A DNA stretch of 64,000 nucleotides from Pseudomonadota bacterium (GCA_016720075.1 JADJXW010000021.1:310001-374000); one strand, 5' to 3'. Positions 17,288-28,749 are shown, numbered from the stretch's first letter. Made by a program: numbers and translations. Notes: generated by a model not told the origin, from the letters alone.

Positions 17288-19432
17288 TCAGCCGGGCAGC
17301 CGTGACAGATCGGCGATGCCGCCGAAGAGCTTCTGCAGCGACGAAAGCAGTGCCAGCCGGTTGGCGCGCAGCGCCGGATCCGGATCCATGACCATCACCT
17401 GGTCGAAGAAGGCGTCCACGCCGGGTTTCAGGCGCGCCAGTTCCGTGAAGGCCGCGGCGTAGTCGCCCGCGGCAATGTGGCCGGGCACCACGTGCACGAT
17501 GCCCTGCAGCGCCGCGTACAGGTCGCGTTCGGCGCCATCCACCAGCAGCGCGCTGTTGATCGATTCACTGCTGATCTGGCCGCCCGCGCTCTTCTTCAGC
17601 AGGTTCTGGATGCGCTTGTTCGCCGCCGTGAGGCTGGCGGCCTCCGGCAGGCGCAGGAAATCCAGCAGCGCGCGCAGGCGCGCGTCGAAGTCCAGCGGCG
17701 AGCGGGGACGCACCGCGATGACCGCATCGCAGGCCTCGGGCGTGATGCCGGGAATCGGCGGACCGCCATCCGGCGGCTCGAGCCACGCGTTGCGCTGGCG
17801 CTCCAGCACGTAGTCATATACCGCGTCTGCAACCTGCTCACGCGAAGGCATTGGCTTGGCGCTGGGCGATGCGGGCGGCGCCTCGAACACGCCGTGCGAG
17901 CGCAGCGATTCGTCGATCAGGTCGACCACGTCGAGCGGCAGGCGATGCTCGTAGATCATGCGGCCGATGCCGATGGCCGCGCGCCGCAGCGCGAAGGGAT
18001 CCTTCGTGCCGCTGGGCTTCTGGCCAATGGCGAAGATGCCGGTGAGCGTGTCGATGCGATCGGCCAGCGCCACAGCCAGGCCCGTCTTCGAGGCCGGCGT
18101 GCCGTCGCTGGCGCCGCGCGGCTGGTAATGCTCGGCGATGGCGGTTGCCACTTCGGCCGGTTCGCCATCGGCCGTCGCGTAGTAGCGGCCCATGATGCCC
18201 TGCAGCTCCGGGAACTCGCCCACGAGGTTCGTCACCAGGTCGCACTTGGCCAGGCGCGCGGCGCGCTCGGCCAGCGCGCCGTCCCCGTCGATGCGCGCGG
18301 CAATGGTGCGGGAAAGCGGCGCGATGCGGCGCACTTTGTCGCCGATGGAGCCCAGCTGGGCCTGGAAGGTCACCGCGTCCAGCGCCGCGACGCGCGAGGC
18401 CAGAGGCGACTTGCGGTCCTGTTCCCAGAAGAACGCGGCGTCGGACAGCCGCGGGCGCACCACGCGCTCGTTGCCGGCACGCACCACGTTCATGTCGCGG
18501 CTGTCGACATTGCTCACCGTGATGAACCAGGGCAGCAGCTTTCCATCGGCGCCTTCCACCGGGAAGTAGCGCTGGTGATCCTGCAGCACGGAAACCAGCA
18601 GTTCCCGCGGCAGCGCGAGGAAACGCTCCTCGAACCGGCCGGCCAGCGGCACCGGCCACTCGTTGAGCGAGGTCACTTCATCCAGCAGCGCGTCGCTGAT
18701 GAGCGCGCGGCCGCCCTGCTGTTCAGCAAGCAGGGTGACTCCCGTGCGGATGCGTTCGCGGCGCGTGGCGAAATCGGCGATGACGAAGCCGCGCGTGGCA
18801 AGCACGCGCTCGTAGGCGCCCGGCGTGCCGATGCGCAGCGCCTTCGTCGAATGAAAGCGGTGGCCACGCGTTTCATTGCCCGCTGACACACCGAGCAGCG
18901 TGGCGGGGATCACATCGCGGCCCAGCAGCAGGATCAGCGTATGCACCGGGCGCACGAACTGCGCCTCGCCCGCGCCCCAGCGCATGCGCTTGGGGATGGG
19001 AAGCTGTTCGAGCGCCTCGGCGACAAAGCCCGGCAGCAGCTGGCTTGCCGCAGCGCCGGGCTTCACGCCGGTGTACGACAGGCATTCGTTTCCCTTCGGA
19101 TCGGTTTCGCGGCCCAGCGCTTCAAGCTGCACGCCACAGCTCTGCGCAAAGGCCGTGGCGGCGCGCGTGGGCGCGCCGGCCTTGTCGAAGGCGGCAGCCA
19201 CCGGCGGGCCGCGGCGCTGGATCTTCTGTTCCGGCGCGGTGAGCGCAAGACGCTTCACCCGCACGGCCAGTCGGCGCGGCGTGGCGAAGGCCTCGACCTT
19301 GCCATGCGCGAGGCCCGCGGCATCGATGCGCGCGATGAGACCATCGCGGAAGGATTCCGACAGCGACAGCAGCGCCTTTGGCGGCAGTTCTTCGGTGCCC
19401 AGTTCAACCAGGAAGTCGGCGCGCTCGCTCAT
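17288..19432 (-). CDS. glyS: Glycyl-tRNA synthetase beta subunit
   Basis: 714 residues, a normal length for bacterial GlyS. Seen: the N-terminal [74 protein letters not shown], and in the C-terminal region [32 protein letters not shown], all family signatures. The subunit carries tRNA recognition for the alpha2beta2 enzyme. Its ATG overlaps the glyQ stop (ATGA), so the subunits are translationally coupled. The two-subunit form is typical of most bacteria outside the single-chain lineages. Confidence 0.97.
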   Translation of the reverse strand: MSERADFLVELGTEELPPKALLSLSESFRDGLIARIDAAGLAHGKVEAFATPRRLAVRVKRLALTAPEQKIQRRGPPVAAAFDKAGAPTRAATAFAQSCGVQLEALGRETDPKGNECLSYTGVKPGAAASQLLPGFVAEALEQLPIPKRMRWGAGEAQFVRPVHTLILLLGRDVIPATLLGVSAGNETRGHRFHSTKALRIGTPGAYERVLATRGFVIADFATRRERIRTGVTLLAEQQGGRALISDALLDEVTSLNEWPVPLAGRFEERFLALPRELLVSVLQDHQRYFPVEGADGKLLPWFITVSNVDSRDMNVVRAGNERVVRPRLSDAAFFWEQDRKSPLASRVAALDAVTFQAQLGSIGDKVRRIAPLSRTIAARIDGDGALAERAARLAKCDLVTNLVGEFPELQGIMGRYYATADGEPAEVATAIAEHYQPRGASDGTPASKTGLAVALADRIDTLTGIFAIGQKPSGTKDPFALRRAAIGIGRMIYEHRLPLDVVDLIDESLRSHGVFEAPPASPSAKPMPSREQVADAVYDYVLERQRNAWLEPPDGGPPIPGITPEACDAVIAVRPRSPLDFDARLRALLDFLRLPEAASLTAANKRIQNLLKKSAGGQISSESINSALLVDGAERDLYAALQGIVHVVPGHIAAGDYAAAFTELARLKPGVDAFFDQVMVMDPDPALRANRLALLSSLQKLFGGIADLSRLPG

Positions 19433-20394
19433 GCCCGCGCTCCCGTGGTGGGGGCTTCCGCGCCGGCCACCAGCGTGCGCGGACCTGCCGCCAGCATCGG
19501 GAAGCCCAGCGCCTCGCGGCTGGCGTGGTAGCTCTGTGCCACGCCACGCGCCAGCGCGCGCACGCGCAGGATGTAGCGCTGCCGCTCGGTCACTGAAATG
19601 GCGCGCCGTGCATCCAGCAGGTTGAAGGTGTGCGAGGCCTTCAGCACCTGCTCGTACGCCGGCAATGCCAGCTTTGCGGCCAGCAGGTCGGTGCAGGCCT
19701 TCTCGTGCTCATCGAAATGGCGCAGCAGCACCGCCACATCGGCGTGCTCGAAGTTGTACGTGGACTGTTCCACCTCGTTCTGGTGGAACACATCTCGATA
19801 GGTCACGCGCCCCAGCGGGCCATCGGCCCAGACCAGGTCATACACGCTCTCGACGCCCTGCAGGTACATGGCCAGGCGCTCCAGGCCATAGGTGATCTCG
19901 CCGGTCACGGGCCGGCAGTCGAGACCGCCCACCTGCTGGAAGTAGGTGAACTGCGTGACTTCCATGCCGTTGAGCCAGACCTCCCAGCCCAGGCCCCAGG
20001 CGCCCAGCGTGGGTGACTCCCAGTTGTCCTCGACGAAGCGCAGGTCATGCACCAGCGGATCGAAGCCGATGTGCATCAGCGACCCTATATAGAGGTCGAG
20101 GATGTCCACCGGCGAGGGTTTGATCACCACCTGGAACTGGTAGTAATGCTGCAGCCGGTTCGGGTTATCGCCATAGCGTCCATCCTTGGGGCGGCGCGAA
20201 GGCTGCACATACGCCGCGCTCCACGGTTCCGGACCGATCGAGCGCAGGAAGGTGGCCGTGTGGAAGGTGCCGGCACCCACTTCCATGTCGTGGGGCTGCA
20301 GCAGCACGCAGCCGCGGGCGGCCCAGTACTGCTGCAATGCGAGGATCAGGTCCTGGAAGGTGGCGGGCCGAGCGCCGATTTTTCGAGTCGCCAT
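19429..20394 (-). CDS. glyQ: Glycyl-tRNA synthetase alpha subunit
   Basis: 321 residues. Catalytic subunit of the heterotetrameric enzyme that charges tRNA-Gly. Seen: [65 protein letters not shown], and [16 protein letters not shown], diagnostic class II alpha-GlyRS motifs. The extra C-terminal alanine/threonine-rich tail ends at the overlap with glyS. It is divergent from glnA across a 265-base region holding both promoters. Confidence 0.97.
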   Translation of the reverse strand: MATRKIGARPATFQDLILALQQYWAARGCVLLQPHDMEVGAGTFHTATFLRSIGPEPWSAAYVQPSRRPKDGRYGDNPNRLQHYYQFQVVIKPSPVDILDLYIGSLMHIGFDPLVHDLRFVEDNWESPTLGAWGLGWEVWLNGMEVTQFTYFQQVGGLDCRPVTGEITYGLERLAMYLQGVESVYDLVWADGPLGRVTYRDVFHQNEVEQSTYNFEHADVAVLLRHFDEHEKACTDLLAAKLALPAYEQVLKASHTFNLLDARRAISVTERQRYILRVRALARGVAQSYHASREALGFPMLAAGPRTLVAGAEAPTTGARA

Positions 20395-20432
20395 GGGGTG
20401 TTAGCGGTGCCGGAAGCGCAAATGAGCGCGGC

Positions 20433-20438
20433 AGTATA
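20433..20438 (-). promoter_or_regulatory. Possible -10 box of the glyQ promoter
   Basis: TATACT on the minus strand, about 40 bases before the glyQ start. No clear -35 hexamer is visible 16-18 bases upstream, so this is tentative. Confidence 0.35.
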
Positions 20439-20472
20439 TCGGCTCGTCGACGATGCGAGCCGATGGCCGAAA

Positions 20473-20529
20473 TGCACCCCGATGCACCGTTTCAGGGCGC
20501 TCCGTGAAACGATGCATCATAATGGTGCG
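20473..20529. promoter_or_regulatory. NtrC-like enhancer sites upstream of glnA
   Basis: TGCATCA-TAA-TGGTGCG at 20513-20529 is a near-palindrome matching the NtrC consensus TGCACCA-N3-TGGTGCA at 12 of 14 positions. Two further TGCACC half-sites lie at 20473-20478 and 20483-20488. The main site is centred about 96 bases before the predicted transcription start of the sigma-54 promoter, a suitable enhancer distance. NtrC is encoded downstream in this window. Confidence 0.75.
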
Positions 20530-20590
20530 TGCAACGGGTCAAAATAGACAGGTTTTCCGCTAACCAATTGATTATAAAGGCCGTGCCTGT

Positions 20591-20606
20591 TGGCACAAGG
20601 CCTGCA
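20591..20606 (+). promoter_or_regulatory. Sigma-54 (RpoN) promoter of glnA
   Basis: TGGCACAAGGCCTGCA carries the -24 GG (20592-20593) and -12 GC (20604-20605) separated by exactly 10 bases, as required by sigma-54 holoenzyme. Transcription would begin near 20617, leaving a leader of about 43 bases with GGAGGAG before the glnA ATG. Together with the upstream NtrC-like site this indicates nitrogen-regulated expression. Confidence 0.85.
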
Positions 20607-20659
20607 AAGAGTTGGGGCCACGTACCTATTAGAAAGATATCCATCAAATCGGAGGAGCC

Positions 20660-22075
20660 ATGACTACGCCCAGCGACGTCCTGAAGATCATCAAAGAGAA
20701 GGAGATCAAGTACGTCGATTTCCGTTTCTGTGACACCCGTGGCAAGGAACAGCACGTCACCGTGCCCTCGCACCAGGTGAAGGAAGTCCTTTTCACCGAA
20801 GGCAAGATGTTCGATGGCTCCTCGATTGCCGGTTGGAAGGGCATCAACGAGTCCGACATGATCCTCATGCCGGATGCCGCCACGGCCATCATCGACCCGT
20901 TCTTCGAGCAGCCCACGCTGAACCTGCGCTGCAACGTGATCGAGCCCGCCACGATGCAGGGCTACGAGCGCGATCCGCGTTCGCTCGGCCGTCGCGCCGA
21001 GGCGTACCTGAAGTCCACCGGCATCGCCGATGGCGCGCTGTTCGGACCCGAGAACGAATTCTTCATCTTCGACAGCGTGAAGTCGCACAGCCAGATCAAC
21101 AGCACCGGCTACACGATCGATTCGTACACCGGCGCGTGGAACTCGAACACCGAGTTCGTCGATCGCCCCAACCTGGGCCATCGCCCGGGCGTGAAGGGCG
21201 GCTATTTCCCGGTGCCGCCGGTCGATGCGTACCAGGACATCCGCAGCGCGATGTGCGATGCGCTGGAAGAGATGGGCCTGGAAGTCGAAGTGCACCACCA
21301 TGAAGTGGCCACCGGCGGCCAGTGCGAGATCGGCGTTGGCGCCGGCGGCCTGGTCAAGAAGGCCGACGAGGTGCAGATCCTGAAGTACGTGGTACACAAC
21401 GTCGCGCACGCCTACGGCAAGACGGCGACCTTCATGCCGAAGCCGCTCGTGGGTGACAACGGCTCGGGCATGCACGTGCACCAGTCGCTGCAGAAGGCCG
21501 GCGTGGCGCTGTTCGCCGGCGACAAGTACGGCGGACTTTCCGAAACCGCGCTGTTCTACATCGGCGGCATCATCAAGCACGCCAAGGCCATCAACGCGTT
21601 CACGAACCCGGGCACCAACAGCTACAAGCGACTGGTCCCCGGCTTCGAAGCGCCCGTGATGCTGGCCTACTCGGCCCGCAACCGTTCGGCGTCGATCCGC
21701 ATTCCCTGGGTGGCGAACCCGAAGGCGCGTCGCATCGAAGTGCGCTTCCCGGACTCGCTGTCGAATCCGTACCTGGCGTTCTCGGCCATGATGATGGCCG
21801 GCCTCGATGGCATCCAGAACAAGATCCACCCCGGCGACCCCGCGGACAAGGATCTGTACGACCTGGAGCCCGAGGAAGAGAAGCACATTCCGCAGGTGTG
21901 CCATTCGCTCGACATGGCGCTGGAGCACCTGGACAAGGATCGCGGCTTCCTGAAGGCCGGCGGCGTGTTCACGGACGACGTGATCGATTCCTACATCGCA
22001 CTGAAGATGCAGGAAGTCACGCGTTACCGCATGAGCACGCATCCGTGCGAAATCGACATGTACTACAGCCTCTGA
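20660..22075 (+). CDS. glnA: Glutamine synthetase, type I
   Basis: 471 residues; makes glutamine from glutamate, ammonia and ATP in the cytoplasm as a dodecamer. Seen: [19 protein letters not shown] near the N-terminus, the metal-binding [10 protein letters not shown] at about 129-138, the ATP-site [17 protein letters not shown] at about 261-277 and the [10 protein letters not shown] loop at 341-350. Tyr400 in [10 protein letters not shown] corresponds to the adenylylation site of enteric GlnA, so covalent regulation by GlnE is expected. The start follows GGAGGAG. Expression is predicted to be sigma-54/NtrC-dependent, and a hairpin follows the stop. Confidence 0.98.
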   Translation: MTTPSDVLKIIKEKEIKYVDFRFCDTRGKEQHVTVPSHQVKEVLFTEGKMFDGSSIAGWKGINESDMILMPDAATAIIDPFFEQPTLNLRCNVIEPATMQGYERDPRSLGRRAEAYLKSTGIADGALFGPENEFFIFDSVKSHSQINSTGYTIDSYTGAWNSNTEFVDRPNLGHRPGVKGGYFPVPPVDAYQDIRSAMCDALEEMGLEVEVHHHEVATGGQCEIGVGAGGLVKKADEVQILKYVVHNVAHAYGKTATFMPKPLVGDNGSGMHVHQSLQKAGVALFAGDKYGGLSETALFYIGGIIKHAKAINAFTNPGTNSYKRLVPGFEAPVMLAYSARNRSASIRIPWVANPKARRIEVRFPDSLSNPYLAFSAMMMAGLDGIQNKIHPGDPADKDLYDLEPEEEKHIPQVCHSLDMALEHLDKDRGFLKAGGVFTDDVIDSYIALKMQEVTRYRMSTHPCEIDMYYSL

Positions 22076-22088
22076 TGACCTGATGAAT

Positions 22089-22133
22089 CCGCATCCCCGG
22101 CGCGACATAAGTGCGCCGGGGCTGCGGTTCTTG
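22089..22133 (+). terminator. Rho-independent-like terminator after glnA
   Basis: A 9-bp GC stem (22095-22103 with 22113-22121) extended by CCGCA/TGCGG after one mismatch, followed by the short T-rich run TTCTT. The weak U-tract may allow some read-through into the downstream gene. Confidence 0.6.
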
Positions 22134-22158
22134 AATCGACGGGAAATGGGACTATGCT
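22131..22158 (+). promoter_or_regulatory. Predicted sigma-70-type promoter before the DUF4124 gene
   Basis: TTGAAT (22131-22136) and TATGCT (22153-22158) are separated by 16 bases. The -10 box ends 8 bases before the ATG at 22167, so transcription would start at or next to the start codon and give a leaderless or near-leaderless mRNA. No ribosome binding site precedes this ATG. Confidence 0.55.
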
Positions 22159-22166
22159 GACGCCCT

Positions 22167-22706
22167 ATGCGCCAAATCGCCGCACTCCTGTCGATGCTGA
22201 TCGCGTTGTCCGCGAGCGCCGCAGAACTGTGGCGCTGGAAGGATGCGGATGGCGTCGTCCATTACTCCGACCGCCCGGTTCCGGGCGCCGAGCGCATCGA
22301 TGTGCGTTCAAACCAGAAATCCACGGGCGAATTCAATCCGGAGGCCCCGCCTCCTCCTGCCGCAAGGCCGGTGACCCCGGCAAACCGCTACACGCGCTGC
22401 GCAGTGGCCTCGCCCGTCAACGACCAGGTATTCAATGCCGTCCGGGCCGTGCGGGTGACGCTCGCCATCGAGCCCGGACTTTCCAGCGATCACGACCTGC
22501 AGGTCATCCTCAACGGAAGCCCCTACGCGGGCTGGCCCGCGGACTCGATGTCGTACACGCTGCAGAACCTGGATCGCGGCAGCTACACGCTGGCCGCGCG
22601 CGTGCTCGACGAGAACGGACGCACGCTGTGCGCCGGTTCGATCATCAATTTCCACGTGCGTCAGCCCTCGATCCTGGCGCCCGGACGCCGCCCGCCCGCC
22701 AGATAA
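22167..22706 (+). CDS. DUF4124 domain-containing periplasmic protein
   Basis: 179 residues. Signal peptide MRQIAALLSMLIALSASA, then the DUF4124 core ELWRWKDADGVVHYSDRPVPGAERIDV. A proline-rich linker leads to a second, Ig-like beta domain (VRVTLAIEPGLSSDHDLQVILNG ... LDRGSYTLAARVLDENGRTLC) containing two cysteines (in YTRCAV and TLCAG) that could form a disulfide. Function is not established. The position between glnA and ntrB is common in gammaproteobacteria, but nothing in the sequence ties it to nitrogen control. Confidence 0.88.
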   Translation: MRQIAALLSMLIALSASAAELWRWKDADGVVHYSDRPVPGAERIDVRSNQKSTGEFNPEAPPPPAARPVTPANRYTRCAVASPVNDQVFNAVRAVRVTLAIEPGLSSDHDLQVILNGSPYAGWPADSMSYTLQNLDRGSYTLAARVLDENGRTLCAGSIINFHVRQPSILAPGRRPPAR

Positions 22707-22749
22707 CCGCGGCGCCCGGCTGCGCGGCTTCGTGTGGAGGGCGCCTCCC

Positions 22750-23849
22750 GTGAACGCCCTGCGCGACTATCACTCGCCGCTCTCGCATTTCGAGCCCACC
22801 GAACTCTTCGATACGCTTTCGACGGGCATCGTGGTGCTGGACGCCCAGTACTGCCCCATCTATGCCAACGTGAGCGCGCAGGATTTCATGGCCGTGAGCC
22901 TGCGCCAGGCGCGCGGGCGGCCGTTCGCAGACCTCTTCTATGACCCGCGCCAGCTGGTCGAGGTGCTGCGCCGCTCGATGACCCACCTGGAGACCTGCTC
23001 GCAGCACGAACTGGTGCTGAAGGCGCTGGGCTCCGCGGCGAACCGCGATCCATCGGTGATCGACCTGATCGTCACGCCGCTGGAAGGGCAGGTGACCGGC
23101 ACCTACCTGCTGCTGGAACTCACCGATGCCACGCAGCGCCAGCGCATCTCGCGCGACAACGACATCCTCGTTGGCATGGACGGCAGCCGACTGATGATCC
23201 GGCAGCTCGCCCACGAGATAAAGAATCCGCTGGGTGGGCTGCGCGGCGCCGCGCAGCTGCTGGCCAAGGAGCTGCCCGACCCGGCGCTGCGCGAGTACAC
23301 CGCCGTCATCATCAACGAGGCCGACCGCCTGCGCGCGCTGGTGGATTCGATGGCCATCTCCAGCGGTCCGCCGCGCAAGGACCTGCTGAACGTGCACGAG
23401 GTCTGCGAGCATGTGTTCAAGCTGGTCCGCGCCGAAGCGCCAGCCGGCGTGCAGGTGGATCGCGACTACGATCCCAGCCTGCCGGATGCGCTGTTCGACC
23501 GGCACCAGATCATCCAGTCGCTGCTGAATGTGGCGCGCAACGCGATGCAGGCGGTGGATGCCCACGGCCGCATCACGCTGCGCACGCGCGTTCGCGGCGG
23601 AATGAACATCGGCAAGATCCGGCACCGGCTGGTCGCCGCCATCGAAGTGGAGGACAACGGACCGGGTGTTCCCGCCGACCTCATCAAGACCCTGTTCCTG
23701 CCGCTGGTCACGGGTCGCTCCAACGGCACCGGCCTCGGGCTTGCCGTGGCGCAGGATCTGGTTACGCGTCACGGCGGCATCATCGAGTTCACCAGCCAGC
23801 CCGGCCGCACGGTGTTCTCGCTGCTGCTGCCCATCGAGGGAGGCAAGGA

Positions 23850-23853
<4 letters not shown>
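22750..23853 (+). CDS. glnL: Nitrogen regulation sensor histidine kinase NtrB
   Basis: 367 residues, cytoplasmic, no membrane segment. An N-terminal PAS domain (LFDTLSTGIVVLDAQYCPIYANVSAQ, about 20-125) is followed by the phosphoacceptor box QLAHEIKNPLGGLRGAAQLL with His155. ATPase motifs are NVARNAMQAV, VEDNGPGVP and GTGLGLAVAQDLV. Known: with PII protein it phosphorylates or dephosphorylates NtrC according to glutamine status. The GTG at 22750 was chosen because GGAGG lies 9 bases upstream; an upstream GTG at 22732 has no such site. Its stop overlaps the ntrC start. Confidence 0.95.
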
Positions 23854-25253
<1,400 letters not shown>

Positions 25254-25282
25254 CGGCGGAGTCGCACGGCATGGCGGCGCGG

Positions 25283-25288
25283 TAGAAT
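25283..25288 (+). promoter_or_regulatory. -10-like box immediately before the MscS-family gene
   Basis: TAGAAT ends 8 bases before the ATG at 25297, and no ribosome binding site lies between. This predicts transcription starting at or next to the start codon. The -35 region is not clear. Confidence 0.45.
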
Positions 25289-25296
25289 CCGCCGCC

Positions 25297-26334
25297 ATGC
25301 TGAACCAGACCTTCCTCGACAATCCGCTGCGCGACTGGCTGCTCGCGGCCGGCGTGTTCATCGTGACCTTCCTGGTCACGCCCGCGCTCAAGAGCCGCAT
25401 CCAGGCCCAGCGGCGCCGCTGGCAGTCGATGGAATCACCCACCCCGACGCTGGAGCTGATGGCCCAGCTGCTGGCGCGCACCAGTCAGCTGGTGGTGCTG
25501 GTGTTCGCGCTGTACTTCGCCGAGAAGATCCTCTCCTGGCCCGACAAGGTCGACCGGATCTTCGACGTCATCATCGTCTTCGGCATCTGGCTGCAGATGG
25601 GGCTGTGGGCCACCACGGCGCTGCGCTTCTTCCTGGAGCGGCGCCAGCAGCGCGCCGGGCTGCACGATGCGGCGGCCGCCAGCACGGTGAACGTGCTGAT
25701 GTTCGTCGGGCAGCTCGTGATCTGGGCGGTGTTCGTGCTGCTGGCGCTCGACAACCTCGGCATCAACATCACCGCGCTGGTCGCGGGCCTCGGCGTCGGC
25801 GGCATCGCGATCGCGCTGGCGGTGCAGACCATCCTCGGCGACGTGCTCGCCTCGCTGTCGATCGCGCTCGACAAGCCCTTCGTGGTGGGCGACGCGCTGC
25901 GCATCGACGACATCGAAGGCACGGTGGAGCACATCGGCATCAAGAGCACGCGGCTGCGCAGCCTCACCGGCGAGCAGGTGATCCTCGCCAATGCCGATGT
26001 GCTCAAGGCGCGGGTGCGAAATTTCGGCCGCATGCCGGAGCGACGCATCAGCGCGCGGCTGCGCGTGGCCTATGAAACCCCGCCGGCGCTGGTGGCGCAG
26101 GTGCCGGTGCTGGCCGAGGAAGCAGTGCGCGCCGGCGAGGGCGCGCGCTTCGTCAGCTGCCTGCTGGCCGAGATCGGCGAGTATGCGCTGGAGTTCGAGC
26201 TGGTGTACTTCATCGCCAACGCGGGCGACCGGCAGATTCCCCGCACCACGGATGCGGTGAACCGCGGCATCGTCGCCCGTTTCGGCGCGGCGGGCATCGG
26301 CTTTGCCTATCCGACGCGCCGGCAGATGACCTGA
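25297..26334 (+). CDS. MscS-family mechanosensitive ion channel
   Basis: 345 residues. Four hydrophobic segments (about 15-33, 62-82, 90-110 and 133-175) precede the cytoplasmic beta domain. The pore-lining helix is recognisable as TALVAGLGVGGIAIALAVQTILGDVLASLSIALDKPF, followed by VGDALRIDDIEGTVEHIGIKSTRLRSLTGEQVILANADVL, the MscS beta-domain signature. Known: releases solutes under hypo-osmotic stress. It is probably a separate unit after ntrC and converges on the GFA-family gene with a 4-base gap. Confidence 0.92.
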   Translation: MLNQTFLDNPLRDWLLAAGVFIVTFLVTPALKSRIQAQRRRWQSMESPTPTLELMAQLLARTSQLVVLVFALYFAEKILSWPDKVDRIFDVIIVFGIWLQMGLWATTALRFFLERRQQRAGLHDAAAASTVNVLMFVGQLVIWAVFVLLALDNLGINITALVAGLGVGGIAIALAVQTILGDVLASLSIALDKPFVVGDALRIDDIEGTVEHIGIKSTRLRSLTGEQVILANADVLKARVRNFGRMPERRISARLRVAYETPPALVAQVPVLAEEAVRAGEGARFVSCLLAEIGEYALEFELVYFIANAGDRQIPRTTDAVNRGIVARFGAAGIGFAYPTRRQMT

Positions 26335-26338
26335 GGCC

Positions 26339-26743
26339 TCAGGGTCCGGTCGGGAAGCGCTCGAACTCCGGCAACCCGTGCGCTGTCGCCATCCAGCCGA
26401 TCCGTTCCGCCACCTGGATATGCGCCTGCGCGGGCAGCACATCCGGATCATCGAACGTCGAGCTCTGCACGTCGATGATTCCAGGCAGTGCCTGCGAATT
26501 GGCATAGAACAGCGACGTGCCACAGTTCGCGCAGAAATGCCGTCGACCGTGTTCCGACGAGGCATAGACCTTCAGCGCGCCCTTGATCGTGCGGACCGCG
26601 TTCTCCGGGAACATCGCCCAGGACACCATCGGCGCCCCGGCGTGGCGGCGACAATCCGTGCAGTGGCACAGCGCATGCGTCATCGGCTCGCCCTCGATCC
26701 GGTAACGCACGGCGCCACAATGACAGCCTCCTTCGACAATCAT
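26339..26743 (-). CDS. GFA (CENP-V/DUF636) family zinc protein
   Basis: 134 residues. The two zinc sites of the family are visible: CHCGAVRYRI plus CHCTDCRR (with CANCG) supply the cysteines. Family members are annotated as glutathione-dependent formaldehyde-activating enzymes, although activity is proven for few. It stands at the edge of the aromatic cluster. O-demethylation by a Rieske enzyme releases formaldehyde, so a role in handling it is conceivable, but that is only inference. It is 48 bases downstream of the cytochrome stop and could be read from that operon. Confidence 0.88.
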   Translation of the reverse strand: MIVEGGCHCGAVRYRIEGEPMTHALCHCTDCRRHAGAPMVSWAMFPENAVRTIKGALKVYASSEHGRRHFCANCGTSLFYANSQALPGIIDVQSSTFDDPDVLPAQAHIQVAERIGWMATAHGLPEFERFPTGP

Positions 26744-26791
26744 GCTTCGCTCTCCGGCAGTTGCTGACTGTCGCCAGTCTAGTGCAAGCCG

Positions 26792-27178
26792 CTAGCGGCG
26801 GCGCGGCTTCGCGGGTGGCTGGTTGCGCCCCAGGTAACGGGAGATCTGTTCCAGGCCCGCGTCGCTGATCTCGCTGGGCCGGTAGGCCGGCATGGCGTTC
26901 TGTCCGTTGCGCACCACGTAGCGGATCAGCGCGGCCGTGAGATCCGGTCGCGACTCCAGCTCCGCCAGCTTCGCGCCGCGAAGGCGCTCGAGCTGCTGCG
27001 TGCCGGGGTGGCCATGTCCCGGAGCGTGGCACTCGGCGCACCAGCGATCGAACAGCGATTTGCCGGCGGCAATGTCGGCTGCGGCGACCGGCGGCGCGGG
27101 CGGCGCCGCGGCCTGAAGGGTTGTAGGCATCCACGCAGCCGCCAGCACCAGGGCCAAAGCATGAATCGTGCGGCGCAT
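26792..27178 (-). CDS. Monohaem c-type cytochrome, probable electron acceptor of the adjacent flavoprotein
   Basis: 128 residues. Signal peptide MRRTIHALALVLAAAWMPTTLQA, haem-binding CAECH, and a downstream methionine in NAMPAYRPSEISDAGL as the likely sixth ligand, giving a small class I cytochrome c ending in a basic tail (PPAKPRRR). It begins 3 bases after the flavoprotein gene, the same arrangement as the cytochrome subunit of p-cresol methylhydroxylase and eugenol hydroxylase. Inferred role: takes electrons from the reduced flavin in the periplasm and passes them to the respiratory chain. Confidence 0.88.
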   Translation of the reverse strand: MRRTIHALALVLAAAWMPTTLQAAAPPAPPVAAADIAAGKSLFDRWCAECHAPGHGHPGTQQLERLRGAKLAELESRPDLTAALIRYVVRNGQNAMPAYRPSEISDAGLEQISRYLGRNQPPAKPRRR

Positions 27179-27180
27179 GT

Positions 27181-28749
27181 TCAGCCTCCCTGCCGGTAGC
27201 GCGCCGGCCAGATGCCCTGCTTGCCGGGCGAAAGAATTCCCTTCGGATCCAGTGCGTCCTTCAGCGTCTGCTGGAACTTGAGTTGCGCATGGTCGTTCCA
27301 GCTGTAGGTCTTCGCCACCTGGTCCATGAACGAGATATGCGTGCGGTATTCGCCATAGCCGGCCTCGGCCGCTTCGCGCACCATGATGCCGAACACCTCG
27401 TAGGCCTTGCGCTTCTCTTCCGGATCGCGCCGATCGAAGATCAGCTCGATCACATGGTGCAGTTCACGCCAGCCGATGGCGAACACCGAGAGGTAGTCGA
27501 AGCCGTACTGCGCGAGGCGATCGCGCACCATGATGTACTGCTGCATCGCCTCCTTGCCGTTGATGGGCGACACCGGCGAGAAGCCGATGTGACCGCCGCC
27601 GCCGACCCAGTTCACGAAGCTGTACTCCGTGAGACGGGGCACGCCACGCATCGTCAACGCCCGGTGCTTCAATACATCGTTGTCATGCCGACGCTCCTCG
27701 GGGGTGAAGAAGCGCGCACCGGGAATCGAGGCGAACGCATCGCGCGTGATGCCCCACAGCACATCCATCAGCGGCGGCGGCCCATAGAGCGCGCCATAGA
27801 AATTCCACATGCCGATGTCCTGGTCGGCCATGATCTTCTTCGCCGCGCTGTCGGGAATGGGACCCGGACCGCTGTGGTACTGGCTGCGCGTGGCGTTGAT
27901 GCCGGCCACCAGCAGCAGGCTGCGCAGCGTCGCGGCGTTCTGGATGATGTTGTTCACCTTCAGCGGGCGCAGCACGTCGATCACCTGCTCCAGGTCTTCC
28001 TCGCGCTGGAAGCTGATCATGTAGGGGCGATAGCGCGGCGGCTCCGGCATCAGCCAGATGCCCATCTTGGTGACGATGCCGTAGTTCGACTGCGTGAAGA
28101 TGCCATCGGCATAGGGGCCGTAGCCATACTTGAACAGCTGCCACGCATTGCTCTTCGGCATGGCGCCCATGCCGGTGCGCATCACCTCGCCGTTGGCCAG
28201 CACCACCTCCATGCCACACTGCATCATGAAGTGATCGCCATAGGGCGTGTAGCCGATGCCGCGTTCCAGCGCATTGCCAACCACGCTGCCCCAACCCGGA
28301 TCGGGCACGTCGAGCCAGAGCTTGAGCCCCTTCTCCTGGATGTAGCGGTACAAGTCGAAGTAGGTGACGCCGGGCTCGAGCAGCGCGTAGCCGGAATCCA
28401 CGTTGATCTCGAGGATGCGGTTCATGCGCGCAAGATCCAGCACAACGGTTCCCGCCATCCGGGGCGCCGCGCCGCCATACCCGTGGTTCTTGCCGGCGGA
28501 GATGGTCCACAGTGGCACGCCGTACTGGTTGGCCACCTTCACCACGGCCTGCACCTGCTCGGCGGTGTCGGGCGCGACGGCGGCGGGCGTGGAGAACTTG
28601 GAATCATCCTCGATGGAGTAGGGGTCGCGATACGCCGAGAGCGCATCGCCGGTGAAGACGTATTGATCACCGACGATGCGGCGGAACTCCGCCAGCGCGT
28701 CGTTGAAGTCCTTTTCGGTGAGGCCGGGGGGAAGCGTCAGGGGTGTCAT
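27181..28749 (-). CDS. Vanillyl-alcohol oxidase / p-cresol methylhydroxylase family flavoprotein
   Basis: 522 residues. The PCMH-type FAD domain spans about 55-240, with TISAGKNHGYGGAAPRMAG, LLEPGVTYFDLYRYI, LDVPDPGWGSVVGNALERG and GYTPYGDHFM. Residues matching, from memory, the phenolate site of vanillyl-alcohol oxidase are present: Y91 in HGYGG, Y468-R469 in GEYRTH and the acid D172 in YGDH. H387 in GGGGHIGFSP sits where that enzyme links FAD covalently. Predicted to oxidise the para side chain of 4-hydroxyphenyl compounds. A cytochrome gene 3 bases downstream suggests a dehydrogenase rather than an oxidase. It has no signal peptide, though the neighbouring Tat-signal protein overlaps its start. 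The ATG at 28749 overlaps the previous stop. Confidence 0.9.
   Translation of the reverse strand: MTPLTLPPGLTEKDFNDALAEFRRIVGDQYVFTGDALSAYRDPYSIEDDSKFSTPAAVAPDTAEQVQAVVKVANQYGVPLWTISAGKNHGYGGAAPRMAGTVVLDLARMNRILEINVDSGYALLEPGVTYFDLYRYIQEKGLKLWLDVPDPGWGSVVGNALERGIGYTPYGDHFMMQCGMEVVLANGEVMRTGMGAMPKSNAWQLFKYGYGPYADGIFTQSNYGIVTKMGIWLMPEPPRYRPYMISFQREEDLEQVIDVLRPLKVNNIIQNAATLRSLLLVAGINATRSQYHSGPGPIPDSAAKKIMADQDIGMWNFYGALYGPPPLMDVLWGITRDAFASIPGARFFTPEERRHDNDVLKHRALTMRGVPRLTEYSFVNWVGGGGHIGFSPVSPINGKEAMQQYIMVRDRLAQYGFDYLSVFAIGWRELHHVIELIFDRRDPEEKRKAYEVFGIMVREAAEAGYGEYRTHISFMDQVAKTYSWNDHAQLKFQQTLKDALDPKGILSPGKQGIWPARYRQGG

Noticed and set aside
20395..20659. Possible tRNA or riboswitch in the glyQ-glnA gap
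   Set aside because: No cloverleaf or T-box-like element could be built; the sequence is accounted for by the two promoters and the NtrC sites.
20492..22108. 538-codon minus-strand frame opposite glnA
   Set aside because: glnA is unambiguous on the plus strand, and the frame is a codon-bias artefact.
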